From NCBI RefSeq assembly GCF_004362745.1, contig NZ_SNXY01000009.1, forward strand, positions 519,065 to 583,064: DNA of 64,000 nucleotides, written 5' to 3'. A program made the translations under genes and the position numbers. Below are positions 29,304 to 37,220 of the stretch, piece after piece (the stretch's first letter is position 1; each line of letters starts with the position of its first letter). The stretch comes from Oharaeibacter diazotrophicus (GTDB taxonomy: Bacteria > Pseudomonadota > Alphaproteobacteria > Rhizobiales > Pleomorphomonadaceae). Under the pieces are notes generated by a model that saw only the letters and a program-made list of their open reading frames with translations, searched no databases and was not told the origin of the DNA.

Positions 29304-30287
29304 TCAGTCCGCCGGCGGGCGCGGCGGCATGAGCACGATCAGCGCCTTCGGGCGCACCTTGAAGCGGAACGGCGAGGCGCAGCGCTCGAGCTCGCCGTCG
29401 ATCGAGGCCTTCACCGTCGGCCGCCGGGTTGCGAGCTCGACGTCGCGGATCGCCGCGACCTCGAGCCGGGAGTTCGAGCGCCAGCGCCCGATCGCCGCCA
29501 GGAACAGGGCGACGACGAAGTCCGCCCGCCCGCGCGCCGGCAAGAGCACGAGGTCGAGGTCGCCCTTGGTGAGGTCCTCGGCGTGGGGGAAGTCGCCGAA
29601 GCCCTCCCGGAACGAGCCGACCGTGACGGCGGCCTGATAGTAGCGCCGGCGCGGGCGCTCGACGTCGCCGCGCACGGTCATCGACATCCGGTGCAGCGAC
29701 TTCATCGTCCGGCCCCAGACCCGCAGCGACGCCAGCATCTTGCCGAGCCGCGAGGCGTAGGGGACGGCGTCGCGCGTCTCGATGAAGCGCGGGTGGAAGC
29801 CGAAGCTGACGTGGTGGAGGAAGAGGTGGGAGCGGCCCTGCCCGTCGGTCATCTCGCCGACGTCGACCGCGGCGGCGCGCCAGCCGGGGATCGAATCGAC
29901 CGCGGCGTCCATGCCGACGGGGATCCGCAGCGAGCGTGCGAACAGGTTGAAGGTGCCGAGCGGGATCACGCCCATCGCCTTGCCGCTGCCGGCGAGCACG
30001 GTGCCGGCCGTCGACACCGACCCGTCGCCGCCGCCGACCACCACCGTGTCGACCGCGGGATCGCGCGCGAGCGCCTCGATCCGCCGCCGCCACGCCCGCG
30101 GCTCGACGAACTCGACGGAGGCGGCGGTGCCGATCGCCCCGACCCGCTCGGCGATGCGGGCGGACAGGCCGGCACGGTCCGCGGTGCGGGCCGTGCCGGC
30201 CTTGGCGTTGATCACCACGGCGACTCGCCCGGCACCGTCGCGGGGCGACGGCGAGGCGGCTTCTGCGAGGAGGACGGGATCCGGCAT
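29304..30287 (-). CDS. Diacylglycerol/lipid kinase family protein
   Basis: 327 residues. VVVGGGDGSVSTAG (about 82-95) is the nucleotide-binding motif of the DAGK catalytic domain and GVIPLGTFNLFARSL (about 106-120) its second conserved block; the C-terminal domain is the usual beta-sandwich. The family includes diacylglycerol, sphingosine and YegS-type lipid kinases, so the lipid is uncertain. Phe in GTFNLFA replaces the usual Ala or Gly of GTANxFA. Monocistronic by appearance. Confidence 0.87.
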   Translation of the reverse strand: MPDPVLLAEAASPSPRDGAGRVAVVINAKAGTARTADRAGLSARIAERVGAIGTAASVEFVEPRAWRRRIEALARDPAVDTVVVGGGDGSVSTAGTVLAGSGKAMGVIPLGTFNLFARSLRIPVGMDAAVDSIPGWRAAAVDVGEMTDGQGRSHLFLHHVSFGFHPRFIETRDAVPYASRLGKMLASLRVWGRTMKSLHRMSMTVRGDVERPRRRYYQAAVTVGSFREGFGDFPHAEDLTKGDLDLVLLPARGRADFVVALFLAAIGRWRSNSRLEVAAIRDVELATRRPTVKASIDGELERCASPFRFKVRPKALIVLMPPRPPAD

Positions 30288-30356
30288 GGCACACGAGATG
30301 GTGTGTCCGCGGCCGGATTCCAGCCGCGCGGGAACGAAAGCGTCGGCCGCTGGACC

Positions 30357-31157
30357 TCAGCCCACCGACGCGCGGCGGAGATCGATGGCGGCGTCGCGGA
30401 AGAACAGCGCCTGACTGACCACAGCCTTCACCATGTCCTGACGGAACGGCTTGGTGATCAGGAAGGCCGGCTCCGGCCGCTCGCCCGTGAGCAGGCGCTC
30501 CGGATAGGCGGTGATGAAGATCACTGGCACCGAGAGGTTCGGCAGGATCTCGTTGACCGCGTCGAGGCCGGAGGAGCCGTCGGCGAGCTGGATGTCGGCG
30601 AGAATCAGGCCCGGCCGCTTCGAGCCGGCCATCTTGACCGCCTCGCCGTGGGTGCGGGCGTTGCCGATCACGGTGTGGCCGAGGCTCTCCACGAGCATCT
30701 CGAGGTCCATCGCGATGATCGGCTCGTCCTCGATGATCAGGACGTCGGTGGCGACCTGGCTGGCGATCTCGCGTCCGGCCTCGTCGATCAGCCGGGCGAT
30801 CTCGCCCTCGCCGACCCCGAGCACGGTCGCCGCGTCGGTGGTGGTGAAACCCTCGACGGTGGTCAGCAGGAAGGCCTGCCGCGGGCGAGGCGTCAGCGCC
30901 TCGACGGCGCCGATCCCGGTGCCCGGCTGGGCGTGCGGGTGCTCGCCGTTGACGCTCAGCGAATTCCAGATGTCCGAGAACACCCGGTAGAGCGCGACGC
31001 GGGGCGGCAGCGACCGGTCGAAGCTGTCGGGCGCCGCGACCAGCGCCTCCAGCACGGCGATCACGTAGGCGTCGCCGCTACCCTGGTTGCCGTTGAGCGC
31101 CCGCGCGTATCGGCGCAGATAGGGCAGGTGCGGCGCGATCGTCTCGGAAAGAGGCAT
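30357..31157 (-). CDS. phyR: General stress response anti-anti-sigma regulator PhyR
   Basis: 266 residues with the diagnostic PhyR layout: an N-terminal sigma-factor-like domain (about 1-125) that mimics EcfG and a C-terminal receiver domain (about 137-255). The receiver has acidic Glu143/Asp144, phospho-acceptor Asp188 in ILADIQLADGSS, and Lys in FLITKPF. When phosphorylated, PhyR binds NepR and frees the sigma factor. Divergent from nepR-ecfG, with its own EcfG-type promoter at 31256-31280. Confidence 0.95.
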   Translation of the reverse strand: MPLSETIAPHLPYLRRYARALNGNQGSGDAYVIAVLEALVAAPDSFDRSLPPRVALYRVFSDIWNSLSVNGEHPHAQPGTGIGAVEALTPRPRQAFLLTTVEGFTTTDAATVLGVGEGEIARLIDEAGREIASQVATDVLIIEDEPIIAMDLEMLVESLGHTVIGNARTHGEAVKMAGSKRPGLILADIQLADGSSGLDAVNEILPNLSVPVIFITAYPERLLTGERPEPAFLITKPFRQDMVKAVVSQALFFRDAAIDLRRASVG

Positions 31158-31255
31158 TCCCTCGTCGGCTCCTCGGCACGGTGTTCGAACTCTCTCGGCC
31201 CGACGGTCCCGCCGCGTGCCTGCACCCCGCTCCGCGGGCGCGGTGCCGGATCATC

Positions 31256-31280
31256 AACGCGGCAGCATCGACATCGTTCC
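31256..31280 (-). promoter_or_regulatory. EcfG-type promoter of phyR
   Basis: Read on the minus strand: GGAAC (31280-31276), 16 bases, CGTT (31259-31256), an exact match to the alphaproteobacterial general-stress sigma factor consensus. It lies about 100 bases upstream of the phyR start, implying autoregulation. Confidence 0.85.
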
Positions 31281-31434
31281 ATGCCCGATACGCCGTTCGG
31301 ACGATCCGGTTCATCCGAAAGAGAGGATAGGGGCCGCAGGATCCGCTTTCCATCGACAGATCGGCGGATAAACTGAGCCGCTACCGCAGGTGCGGCGCGG
31401 GCGCGCGAAATCGTCCGCGCGGGTGCGAGACCAT

Positions 31435-31459
31435 GGAACCGAAGACGTCGAAGCACGTT
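31435..31459 (+). promoter_or_regulatory. EcfG-type promoter of nepR-ecfG
   Basis: GGAAC (31435-31439), 16 bases, CGTT (31456-31459), facing nepR about 112 bases downstream. Together with the opposing box at 31256-31280 this gives positive feedback of the sigma factor on both arms of the locus. Confidence 0.85.
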
Positions 31460-31571
31460 GATGCCCTCGAACGCACGACGATGACCGCGGCGGCGGGCGG
31501 ACGGCGCCGGGCGCGGGATCGTCGCGACACGGGCCGCGACGCGCCGGATCAGGGCCGAAGGACCATCCATT

Positions 31572-31889
31572 TTGTCGAGATCGAAGAAAGAGCCGAACCG
31601 CTCGCCCGCCGACGGCACTTCGAGGGGCGAGACCGACGCCCGCCTGTCCTCGGATCTGCAGGCCCACATCGGCGTCCGCCTCAAGGCCCTCTACGACAGC
31701 GTCCTGTCGGAGCCGATCCCGGACCGGTTCGCCGAACTGCTGCAGCGCCTCGACGGCCCCGCGGAGGCCCCCGTTGCCCGCAACGGCAACGGATCGGCGG
31801 TGCCAACCGACGGTGGCCGCCCGGATTCGGAGCCGGACGCGAATGCCGCCCGCGCCTCCGACGGCGCCGACACGGACGCTCCGCGATGA
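31572..31889 (+). CDS. nepR: Anti-sigma factor NepR
   Basis: 105 residues from a TTG start. The NepR core HIGVRLKALYDSVLSEPIPD followed by RFAELLQRLD forms the two helices that bind either EcfG or phosphorylated PhyR. N- and C-terminal tails are disordered, the latter Asp/Ala-rich. No ATG exists in the frame before the core, and AAGGA lies about a dozen bases upstream of the TTG, so the start is probable but not proven. Its stop overlaps ecfG by four bases (ATGA). Confidence 0.88.
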   Translation: MSRSKKEPNRSPADGTSRGETDARLSSDLQAHIGVRLKALYDSVLSEPIPDRFAELLQRLDGPAEAPVARNGNGSAVPTDGGRPDSEPDANAARASDGADTDAPR

Positions 31890-32473
31890 CGGAACGCAGG
31901 ACGGACCGGACGGAGGAGCGGCCGGCGCTGCGCGACGAGCTGCTCGCGGCGATTCCCCCCTTGCGCGCCTTCGCGGTGTCGCTGACCGCGGATTCCGACC
32001 GCGCCGACGACCTCGTCCAGGAGACGCTGGTCAAGGCGTGGTCGAACCTCGGCAGCTTCACGCCCGGCACCAACATGCGGGCGTGGCTCTTCACCATCCT
32101 GCGCAACACCTTCTATTCCAACCATCGCAAACGCCGCCGCGAGGTGCAGGACGTCGAGGGCGAGCACGCCGCCCGCCTCGCCACGCACCCCGCCCAGAAC
32201 GGCCACATGGACCTCGCGGACTTCCGCGAGGCGCTCGGCAAGCTGCCGCCGGACCAGCGCGAGGCGCTGATCCTGATCGGCGCATCGGGCTTCTCCTACG
32301 AGGAGGCCGCCGAGATCTGCGGATGCGCCGTCGGTACGGTGAAGAGCCGTGTCAACCGCGCCCGCAACCGCCTCGCCGAGCTGATGTCGATCAGCTCGGC
32401 CGAGGCCTTCGGGCCGGACGATGCGACCCAGGCCATCGTCGGGGACGTGGTGTCGACCCGGTCGGGGACGTGA
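31886..32473 (+). CDS. ecfG: General stress response ECF sigma factor EcfG
   Basis: 195 residues. Region 2 contains DDLVQETLVKAWSNLGSF and AWLFTILRNTFYSNHRKRRR; region 4 contains LPPDQREALILIGASGFSYE and VGTVKSRVNRARNRL. This is the EcfG (ECF15) group. It is held by NepR and directs transcription from GGAAC-N16/17-CGTT promoters, three of which are visible nearby. Translational coupling to nepR keeps the stoichiometry. Confidence 0.93.
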   Translation: MTERRTDRTEERPALRDELLAAIPPLRAFAVSLTADSDRADDLVQETLVKAWSNLGSFTPGTNMRAWLFTILRNTFYSNHRKRRREVQDVEGEHAARLATHPAQNGHMDLADFREALGKLPPDQREALILIGASGFSYEEAAEICGCAVGTVKSRVNRARNRLAELMSISSAEAFGPDDATQAIVGDVVSTRSGT

Positions 32474-32518
32474 CCGGGCCGCGCGAGGCAGGCCATCGGC
32501 CGGGGACAGAGGGCGCGC

Positions 32519-34171
32519 GTGTTCCGTGAGTTCAGCCTTCCCTTGGGTGGACGCATCGGGTTGATGCTGGTGGCGGCGGTGGCGCCGCTGGCGATCCTGA
32601 CCGCGGTCTACGCCTGGAGCGCCGGCGACTCCGCCCGCCGGGCGGAGATGCGCGCGCGCTTCGAGACGGCGCGGGTCGTAGCCGGCGTGGTCGAGACCAT
32701 GGTCGAGGGACCCGGCCGCGCCATCGACCTCCTGCTCACGGACCCCGGCCTCGCCGGCGATCCCGTGCGCTGCGACGCCGCCGGCCGCCGCCTGCTCCGC
32801 CTCGTCGAGACCGTGACCGACGTCGACGTCGTCGCCGGCGGGCGCCGCGTCTGCGCGCTCGCACACGGTCCCGAGGGCATCGTCGCCGCCATGGGGGGCG
32901 GCACCCCGGTGGTCGAGGCGCGCACCGACGCCGTGCTCGACCTCGGGGGTGCCGGCGGCCGGCCCGCGATCCGCCTCGCCCGGGCGCCGTCCGGCGAGGC
33001 CGGCAGCCTCGCCGTCGCGCACGTCGGCCTTGGGCCGATCTGGCAGCGGGCCGCCGCCTCGGTCGCCGGGCTCGACGACGCCCACGTCTTCATCCTGACC
33101 CGTTCGGGCGGTGTCATCGCCGATCCCTCCGGCGCCGTCGACACCGCGGCGATCTCGGCGGTAGTGGCCGCCGTCGCGACCGCGCGGCAGGACGGCGTGC
33201 CCGTGGTGCGCACCGACGTCACCGGCGGCAGCTACGTCGCGGTCGCCCGGGTCGGCGCGACCTCGCTCCACGTCGCGGTGACCAGCCGGGCCGGCGGGGT
33301 CGAGATCGGCACCGTCGCCCGGATCGCGCTCGCCGCCGGGATGCCGCTGCTGTTCCTGGTGGCCGCGGTCGGCATCGCCTGGCTCGGCGTCGACCGCCTC
33401 GTCGCGCGCTGGCTGCGCCGCTTCGGACGCGTGGCGCGCCGCTACGGCGACGGCGACCTCGCCGCCCGCGTCGGTCCGGTGCCGACCGCGCCGGAGGAGA
33501 TCCGCGCGGTCGGCCGCAGCTTCGACGAAATGGCCGCGCGCGTCGAGGCGCGCTCGGGCGAGCTCGAGAAGGCGCTCGCCGAGAAGAACCACTTCGTCCG
33601 CGAACTGCACCACCGGGTGAAGAACAATTTCCAGATGATCGCCAGCCTGTTGACGCTGCAAAGGCGCGAGGCCGATCCGTCGGTCGAGGCGGCCATCCGC
33701 GAGGCGCACGATCGGGTCCAGGCGCTGGCGAGCGCCTACCGCGCCTCCTATGCCGACGGCGAGACCGGCTCGGTGCCGCTGTCCGATCTCCTGTCCGACC
33801 TCGTCGAACGGCTGCGTGAGAGCGCGCGGCTGTCCTCGCGGGCGGTGCTGCTCGACGGCCTCGACACCCGGCTGACCGCCCATCTCGACCGCGCCATCCC
33901 CTTCGCGCTGCTGATGACCGAGATCCTGGTGCCGCTGTTCGACCGTCCCGGCGTCGAGGACGAGAGCATCGTGATCCGGCTCGCCCGCGCCGACGCGGCG
34001 GCCGGTGGACCGGCGAATCCCATCCTGGTCGAGATCCGCACCACGCTCCCGGTGGAGCCGTCGGCGCGGCCGCTGTCCGAGCGGCTCGCCCGTGCCTACG
34101 CCGGTCAGCTCGCCACGACGGTCCGGCGCACGCCGGGGCTGATCGAGATCCTGCTGCCGCCCGATCCCTGA
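32519..34171 (+). CDS. Membrane sensor kinase-like protein (HisKA_2 family) with degenerate ATPase domain
   Basis: 550 residues from a GTG start. TM helix about 14-33, a periplasmic domain of about 230 residues, TM helix about 268-290, HAMP region, then the HisKA_2 dimerisation helix with RELHHRVKNNFQMIASLL (His364/365). The C-terminal part aligns by position with an HATPase, yet the N-box Asn (usual ELVTNAxKH is here TEILVPLFD) and the DxGxG box are missing. By position it is the PhyR-controlling sensor; it may act mainly as a phosphatase, as proposed for PhyP-like proteins. Confidence 0.8.
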   Translation: MFREFSLPLGGRIGLMLVAAVAPLAILTAVYAWSAGDSARRAEMRARFETARVVAGVVETMVEGPGRAIDLLLTDPGLAGDPVRCDAAGRRLLRLVETVTDVDVVAGGRRVCALAHGPEGIVAAMGGGTPVVEARTDAVLDLGGAGGRPAIRLARAPSGEAGSLAVAHVGLGPIWQRAAASVAGLDDAHVFILTRSGGVIADPSGAVDTAAISAVVAAVATARQDGVPVVRTDVTGGSYVAVARVGATSLHVAVTSRAGGVEIGTVARIALAAGMPLLFLVAAVGIAWLGVDRLVARWLRRFGRVARRYGDGDLAARVGPVPTAPEEIRAVGRSFDEMAARVEARSGELEKALAEKNHFVRELHHRVKNNFQMIASLLTLQRREADPSVEAAIREAHDRVQALASAYRASYADGETGSVPLSDLLSDLVERLRESARLSSRAVLLDGLDTRLTAHLDRAIPFALLMTEILVPLFDRPGVEDESIVIRLARADAAAGGPANPILVEIRTTLPVEPSARPLSERLARAYAGQLATTVRRTPGLIEILLPPDP

Positions 34172-34206
34172 CGCGACCTCCACGGCATCTCCCCCGACAC
34201 GACGAC

Positions 34207-34234
34207 GCCGGCGCCCGGAGACCCGGGCGCCGGC
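34207..34234. terminator. Hairpin between convergent genes
   Basis: A perfect 12-bp stem (GCCGGCGCCCGG / CCGGGCGCCGGC) with an AGAC loop lies between the convergent sensor gene and the DUF1328 gene. It can serve both directions. No long T-run follows. Confidence 0.7.
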
Positions 34235-34273
34235 GCGAAGATGGCGTTGCGACTTCGGATCCCCCGAGGGGGA

Positions 34274-34453
34274 TCAGAGCGCGGGCGGGCGGCGACCGGC
34301 CACGAGGCCGTAGATCAGCGACACCACGAACAGGATGATGGCGACGAAGAAGATCAGCTTGGCGATGCCGATCGCCGTGCCGGCGATGCCGCCGAAGCCG
34401 AGAGCGGCCGCGATGAGCGCGATGACGAGAAAGGTGAGAGCCCAGCCGAGCAT
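34274..34453 (-). CDS. DUF1328 small membrane protein
   Basis: 59 residues, [20 protein letters not shown] at the N-terminus, with two hydrophobic segments joined by a Gly-rich turn. This is the YtjA/DUF1328 family, common in alphaproteobacteria and often stress-induced; the molecular role is unknown. An EcfG-type promoter box stands 70 bases upstream (34522-34547), which fits control by the neighbouring sigma factor. Confidence 0.88.
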   Translation of the reverse strand: MLGWALTFLVIALIAAALGFGGIAGTAIGIAKLIFFVAIILFVVSLIYGLVAGRRPPAL

Positions 34454-34521
34454 GACGTTGTCCCTCCGTTGGCTGCGGGGCCGACCGAGAGCCATCTCGG
34501 CGTCGATCGGGATGCGGGAAC

Positions 34522-34547
34522 AACGAGCGGACCGCCGCGCGGGTTCC
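34522..34547 (-). promoter_or_regulatory. EcfG-type promoter of the DUF1328 gene
   Basis: Minus strand: GGAAC (34547-34543), 17 bases, CGTT (34525-34522). Both halves are exact and the spacing is within the accepted 16-17 bases. The DUF1328 start is at 34453. Confidence 0.75.
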
Positions 34548-34583
34548 AGCCCTTCGCGCGGCGGATGCGGCGGACGTCCGGTG

Positions 34584-35033
34584 TCAGGGCCAGGGATAGC
34601 CGGCGGTTGGCACGCCCTCGGCATAGAGGCGGGCGGCGACGCCGCGGCGCAGACCGACCACGTCCATCACCGTCAGCGCCCGGCGCCGCGTCACCTCCTC
34701 GGCGGTGAAGGGCACGAACGCGGCCGGCAGGCTGTCGGCACCGTAGGTGGTCATGACGTAGTTGACGACGCCGGCGATCTCGCTGTCGGTCAGGCTGGCG
34801 TTGACGACGCCGGGCACGTGCATGACGTAGGTGCGGCCCTCGTCATGGCGGGCGAAGCCGCCGACGTAGCCGCGGAAGTCCGGGATGCCGCCGATGTCGC
34901 TGCCGGCGCCGTCCATGCCGTGGCAGCCGCTGCAGCGCAGGATGTAGTTGGTACGCGGCAGCCGCTCCCCGGCCACGGCCGGAACCGCGACCGCGGCGAG
35001 CGCCGCGGCGACCAGGAGCCCGCCCGCCCTCAC
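34584..35033 (-). CDS. Periplasmic c-type cytochrome, second of the amine dehydrogenase operon
   Basis: 149 residues starting at a GTG that overlaps the preceding gene by four bases, with GGGAGA upstream. A signal peptide (about 1-22) is followed by one haem site, CSGCH at 34-38, and a likely axial Met in [11 protein letters not shown] mono-haem cytochrome c of this sort would carry electrons from the amine dehydrogenase to the oxidase chain. The family resembles cytochrome c subunits of amine-oxidising operons; its exact partner is inferred from position. Confidence 0.85.
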   Translation of the reverse strand: MRAGGLLVAAALAAVAVPAVAGERLPRTNYILRCSGCHGMDGAGSDIGGIPDFRGYVGGFARHDEGRTYVMHVPGVVNASLTDSEIAGVVNYVMTTYGADSLPAAFVPFTAEEVTRRRALTVMDVVGLRRGVAARLYAEGVPTAGYPWP

Positions 35034-35467
35034 GGCGCGTCTCCCTTGCGCATGGCCCTCAGCGCCTTGTGCGACGGCGGGTCGGCGCGCGGCGGCGCCG
35101 GGATCGCGACGTCGAGGTGGTTGAGGTCGTGGAGGACGTAGGTCGCCACCGCGACCAGTTCCTCGTCGGAGAGCGCCTCCTGCGAGGGCATGGCGACGCC
35201 GACGTAGGTCTGGCCGACCGCCTCGATCTTGCCGGAGAGACCCGCGACCAGCACGCCCGTGACATAGGCGCCGGCCTTGTCGCCGAGCCGCGACCACAGC
35301 TCCGGGTCGACCAGCGGCGGCGCGAGGCCCGGGGCGCCGACGCCGCCCTCCTGGTGGCAGGCAACGCAGACCGTCTCGAACACCGCCTTGCCGTCGGCGG
35401 CGAGGGCCGGCGCGACGAGCGCCGCCAGCGCGGCACCCGCCAGGACCGAACGGACCGCGCCCGTCAT
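35030..35467 (-). CDS. Periplasmic c-type cytochrome, first of the amine dehydrogenase operon
   Basis: 145 residues. Signal peptide to about residue 24 (ALAA cleavage), haem site CVACH at 34-38, and a probable axial Met in YVGVAMPSQ. The ATG overlaps the small-subunit stop by four bases and its own stop overlaps the next cytochrome by four. Two successive mono-haem cytochromes replace the amicyanin/azurin gene commonly found with methylamine dehydrogenase; one is likely the direct electron acceptor. Confidence 0.87.
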   Translation of the reverse strand: MTGAVRSVLAGAALAALVAPALAADGKAVFETVCVACHQEGGVGAPGLAPPLVDPELWSRLGDKAGAYVTGVLVAGLSGKIEAVGQTYVGVAMPSQEALSDEELVAVATYVLHDLNHLDVAIPAPPRADPPSHKALRAMRKGDAP

Positions 35468-36006
35468 TCGGCGAGGCCCACGAGCACCGCGACGGTGCAG
35501 TGGTAGCCCTTGGAGGCGTTGGCCATGCACCAGTTGATGTCGTTGTGCAGGCCCATGCGGTAGCCCGGGCGCTCGCCCTCCGACTTCAGGCAGAACGGCG
35601 CGGTGTCGCACTCGGCCTTGCCGCAGCAGTCGTTGTAGGAGACGAGGTAGTCCTTGCCGTCGGACGGGTTGCGGCAGGTGCCGACCCACGACACCTTCGA
35701 CACCGACGAGCCCGGCGGGCACTGGGTCAGCGTGCCGCCGCAGGCGCTGCAGAGGTTGCCGTCGAGGGCGCAGTAGCGCCAGTATTCGCAGGACGTCGCG
35801 TCGCCGTCGGTCACGGCCGCGGCGGCCTGACCGAAGGTGCGGTCGAACGGCAGCATCGGGGCGAGCGCGCCACCGAGCATCACGGCACCGGCCTTGGCGA
35901 GGAAGCTGCGGCGGCCGGCGTTCTGGGCGACGCGGCGCATCGAGCGTTCGGCGAGGCGGTCGATCCGTTCGACGATGCTTTCGAAGAGATTGAACACGGG
36001 CTTCAC
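35464..36006 (-). CDS. aauA: TTQ amine dehydrogenase small (light) subunit, aromatic-amine type
   Basis: 180 residues from a GTG overlapping mauD by four bases. A long Tat-type leader (GRRSFLAKAGAVMLGGALA) precedes the mature part. The two tryptophans forming tryptophan tryptophylquinone are kept (Trp107 in KVSWVGTC, Trp159 in HNDINWCMAN), as are 12 cysteines for six disulfides and Asp82/Asp126. NPSDGKDYLVSYNDCCGK and INWCMAN resemble the aromatic amine dehydrogenase subunit more than methylamine dehydrogenase. It is the catalytic subunit, oxidising R-CH2-NH2 to aldehyde and ammonia in the periplasm. Confidence 0.88.
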   Translation of the reverse strand: MKPVFNLFESIVERIDRLAERSMRRVAQNAGRRSFLAKAGAVMLGGALAPMLPFDRTFGQAAAAVTDGDATSCEYWRYCALDGNLCSACGGTLTQCPPGSSVSKVSWVGTCRNPSDGKDYLVSYNDCCGKAECDTAPFCLKSEGERPGYRMGLHNDINWCMANASKGYHCTVAVLVGLAE

Positions 36007-36620
36007 ACTCCTTCGAGGGTCGCGGGACGGACGGCGGCGCGGCCGTCGATGTAGGTCTGGATGGAATCGACGCCCATATCGATGGCGTTGAACAGGCTGT
36101 CGAGTTGCTCGCGGCTGTTGACGAGGCCCTTGGCGCGCACGACGCCGGTGTGGTCGATGACCACGGCGAAGGGCAGCCGGGCGACGCGGTAGGCGAGGCC
36201 GAGCTCGGTCGAGAGCACGTAGGGGAAGGACGAGAGGTCCGCGGTCTCGACGAAGCGGCGGTGCTTGTCGGCCTCGCCGTCGCTGGCGAGCACGACGTCG
36301 AGCCAACCCTTCTCGGCCTCGCGCACCGAGCGCAGCACCGGCAGCAGCTTCTTGCAGACCGGGCAGGTGGGCGACAGGAAGAACACCAGCGTCGAGCGTC
36401 CGGCGCGCGGCCCGATCGAGACCTCGCCGCCGGTCAGGCTCTTCAGCTGGAACAGCGGGGTCGCCTCGCCGACGCGCGGACCGGAGTCGTTGACGAGCGC
36501 GCCCATCGGCGAGATGCGCTCGAACAGCACGCCGACCTGGCGGGCCAGGGCGAACAGCGCCACGATCAGGCCGATCACCACCAGCCAGAGAACGGCGATC
36601 ACGAACACCAACACGGTCAT
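36003..36620 (-). CDS. mauD: MauD-type thiol-disulfide maturation protein
   Basis: 205 residues: an N-terminal membrane anchor (about 3-26) and a periplasmic thioredoxin-like domain with the redox pair Cys86-Pro-Val-Cys89 in FFLSPTCPVCK. MauD/AauD is needed for correct disulfide formation in the six-disulfide small subunit. Its stop overlaps aauA by four bases (GTGA); 66 bases separate it from mauE. Confidence 0.9.
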   Translation of the reverse strand: MTVLVFVIAVLWLVVIGLIVALFALARQVGVLFERISPMGALVNDSGPRVGEATPLFQLKSLTGGEVSIGPRAGRSTLVFFLSPTCPVCKKLLPVLRSVREAEKGWLDVVLASDGEADKHRRFVETADLSSFPYVLSTELGLAYRVARLPFAVVIDHTGVVRAKGLVNSREQLDSLFNAIDMGVDSIQTYIDGRAAVRPATLEGV

Positions 36621-36686
36621 GTCGAGGAACCCTCGGGAAAACTCGGGGACGCGCCACGGGCCGGTGGAGCCGGTCCGCGGCCGGTG

Positions 36687-37220
36687 TCAGGGCCTGAGGC
36701 GGATGAAGGCCGCGTTGGCGAGGATCTGGTCGGCGAGCAGGAAGGCGACCCAGAGCGCGAAGCCGCAGGCGAGCACCGCCGCGGCCTCGGCCGCGTCGAG
36801 GGCCGCCGGCGCCGAGAACAGCCCGAGCGCCGCCACCGCGGCGAGCGCGCCGTTGCGGGCGACCAGCGTCCACGACAGCGGCTGCGGAGCGCCGCCGCAG
36901 CCGCACTCGACCCGGTCGCGCCCCGCCCGCATCGCCGCCGCCATGGCACCGGCGTAGACCGCGAACAGGACCAAGGCGAGACCGGCCGCGACCCCGTGCG
37001 CCGACGGCACCAGCGTCGAGGCGACCACCGCCAGCTCGGCGGCGACGAGCGCCGCCGACACCGGCTTCACCAGCGGTTCGGCCAAGAGGCCGTAGTCGGC
37101 GACGAAGCCGGTGAAGGACGTGAAGTCCCACAGCTTGTGCAGGGCCGCCCGCGCGAACACCAGCGCGGTCATGGCCACCGCGGTGGCCGCGACCAGGGCG
37201 AACCAGGGCTCGGTCGTCAC
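36687..37220 (-). CDS. mauE: MauE-type membrane maturation protein
   Basis: 177 residues with four to five transmembrane helices and a Cys-x-Cys motif (RVECGCGG) in a loop, typical of MauE and DoxX-like thiol-transfer membrane proteins. It works with MauD in small-subunit maturation, probably supplying reducing or oxidising equivalents across the membrane. The GTG start overlaps the large-subunit stop by four bases. Confidence 0.87.
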   Translation of the reverse strand: MTTEPWFALVAATAVAMTALVFARAALHKLWDFTSFTGFVADYGLLAEPLVKPVSAALVAAELAVVASTLVPSAHGVAAGLALVLFAVYAGAMAAAMRAGRDRVECGCGGAPQPLSWTLVARNGALAAVAALGLFSAPAALDAAEAAAVLACGFALWVAFLLADQILANAAFIRLRP

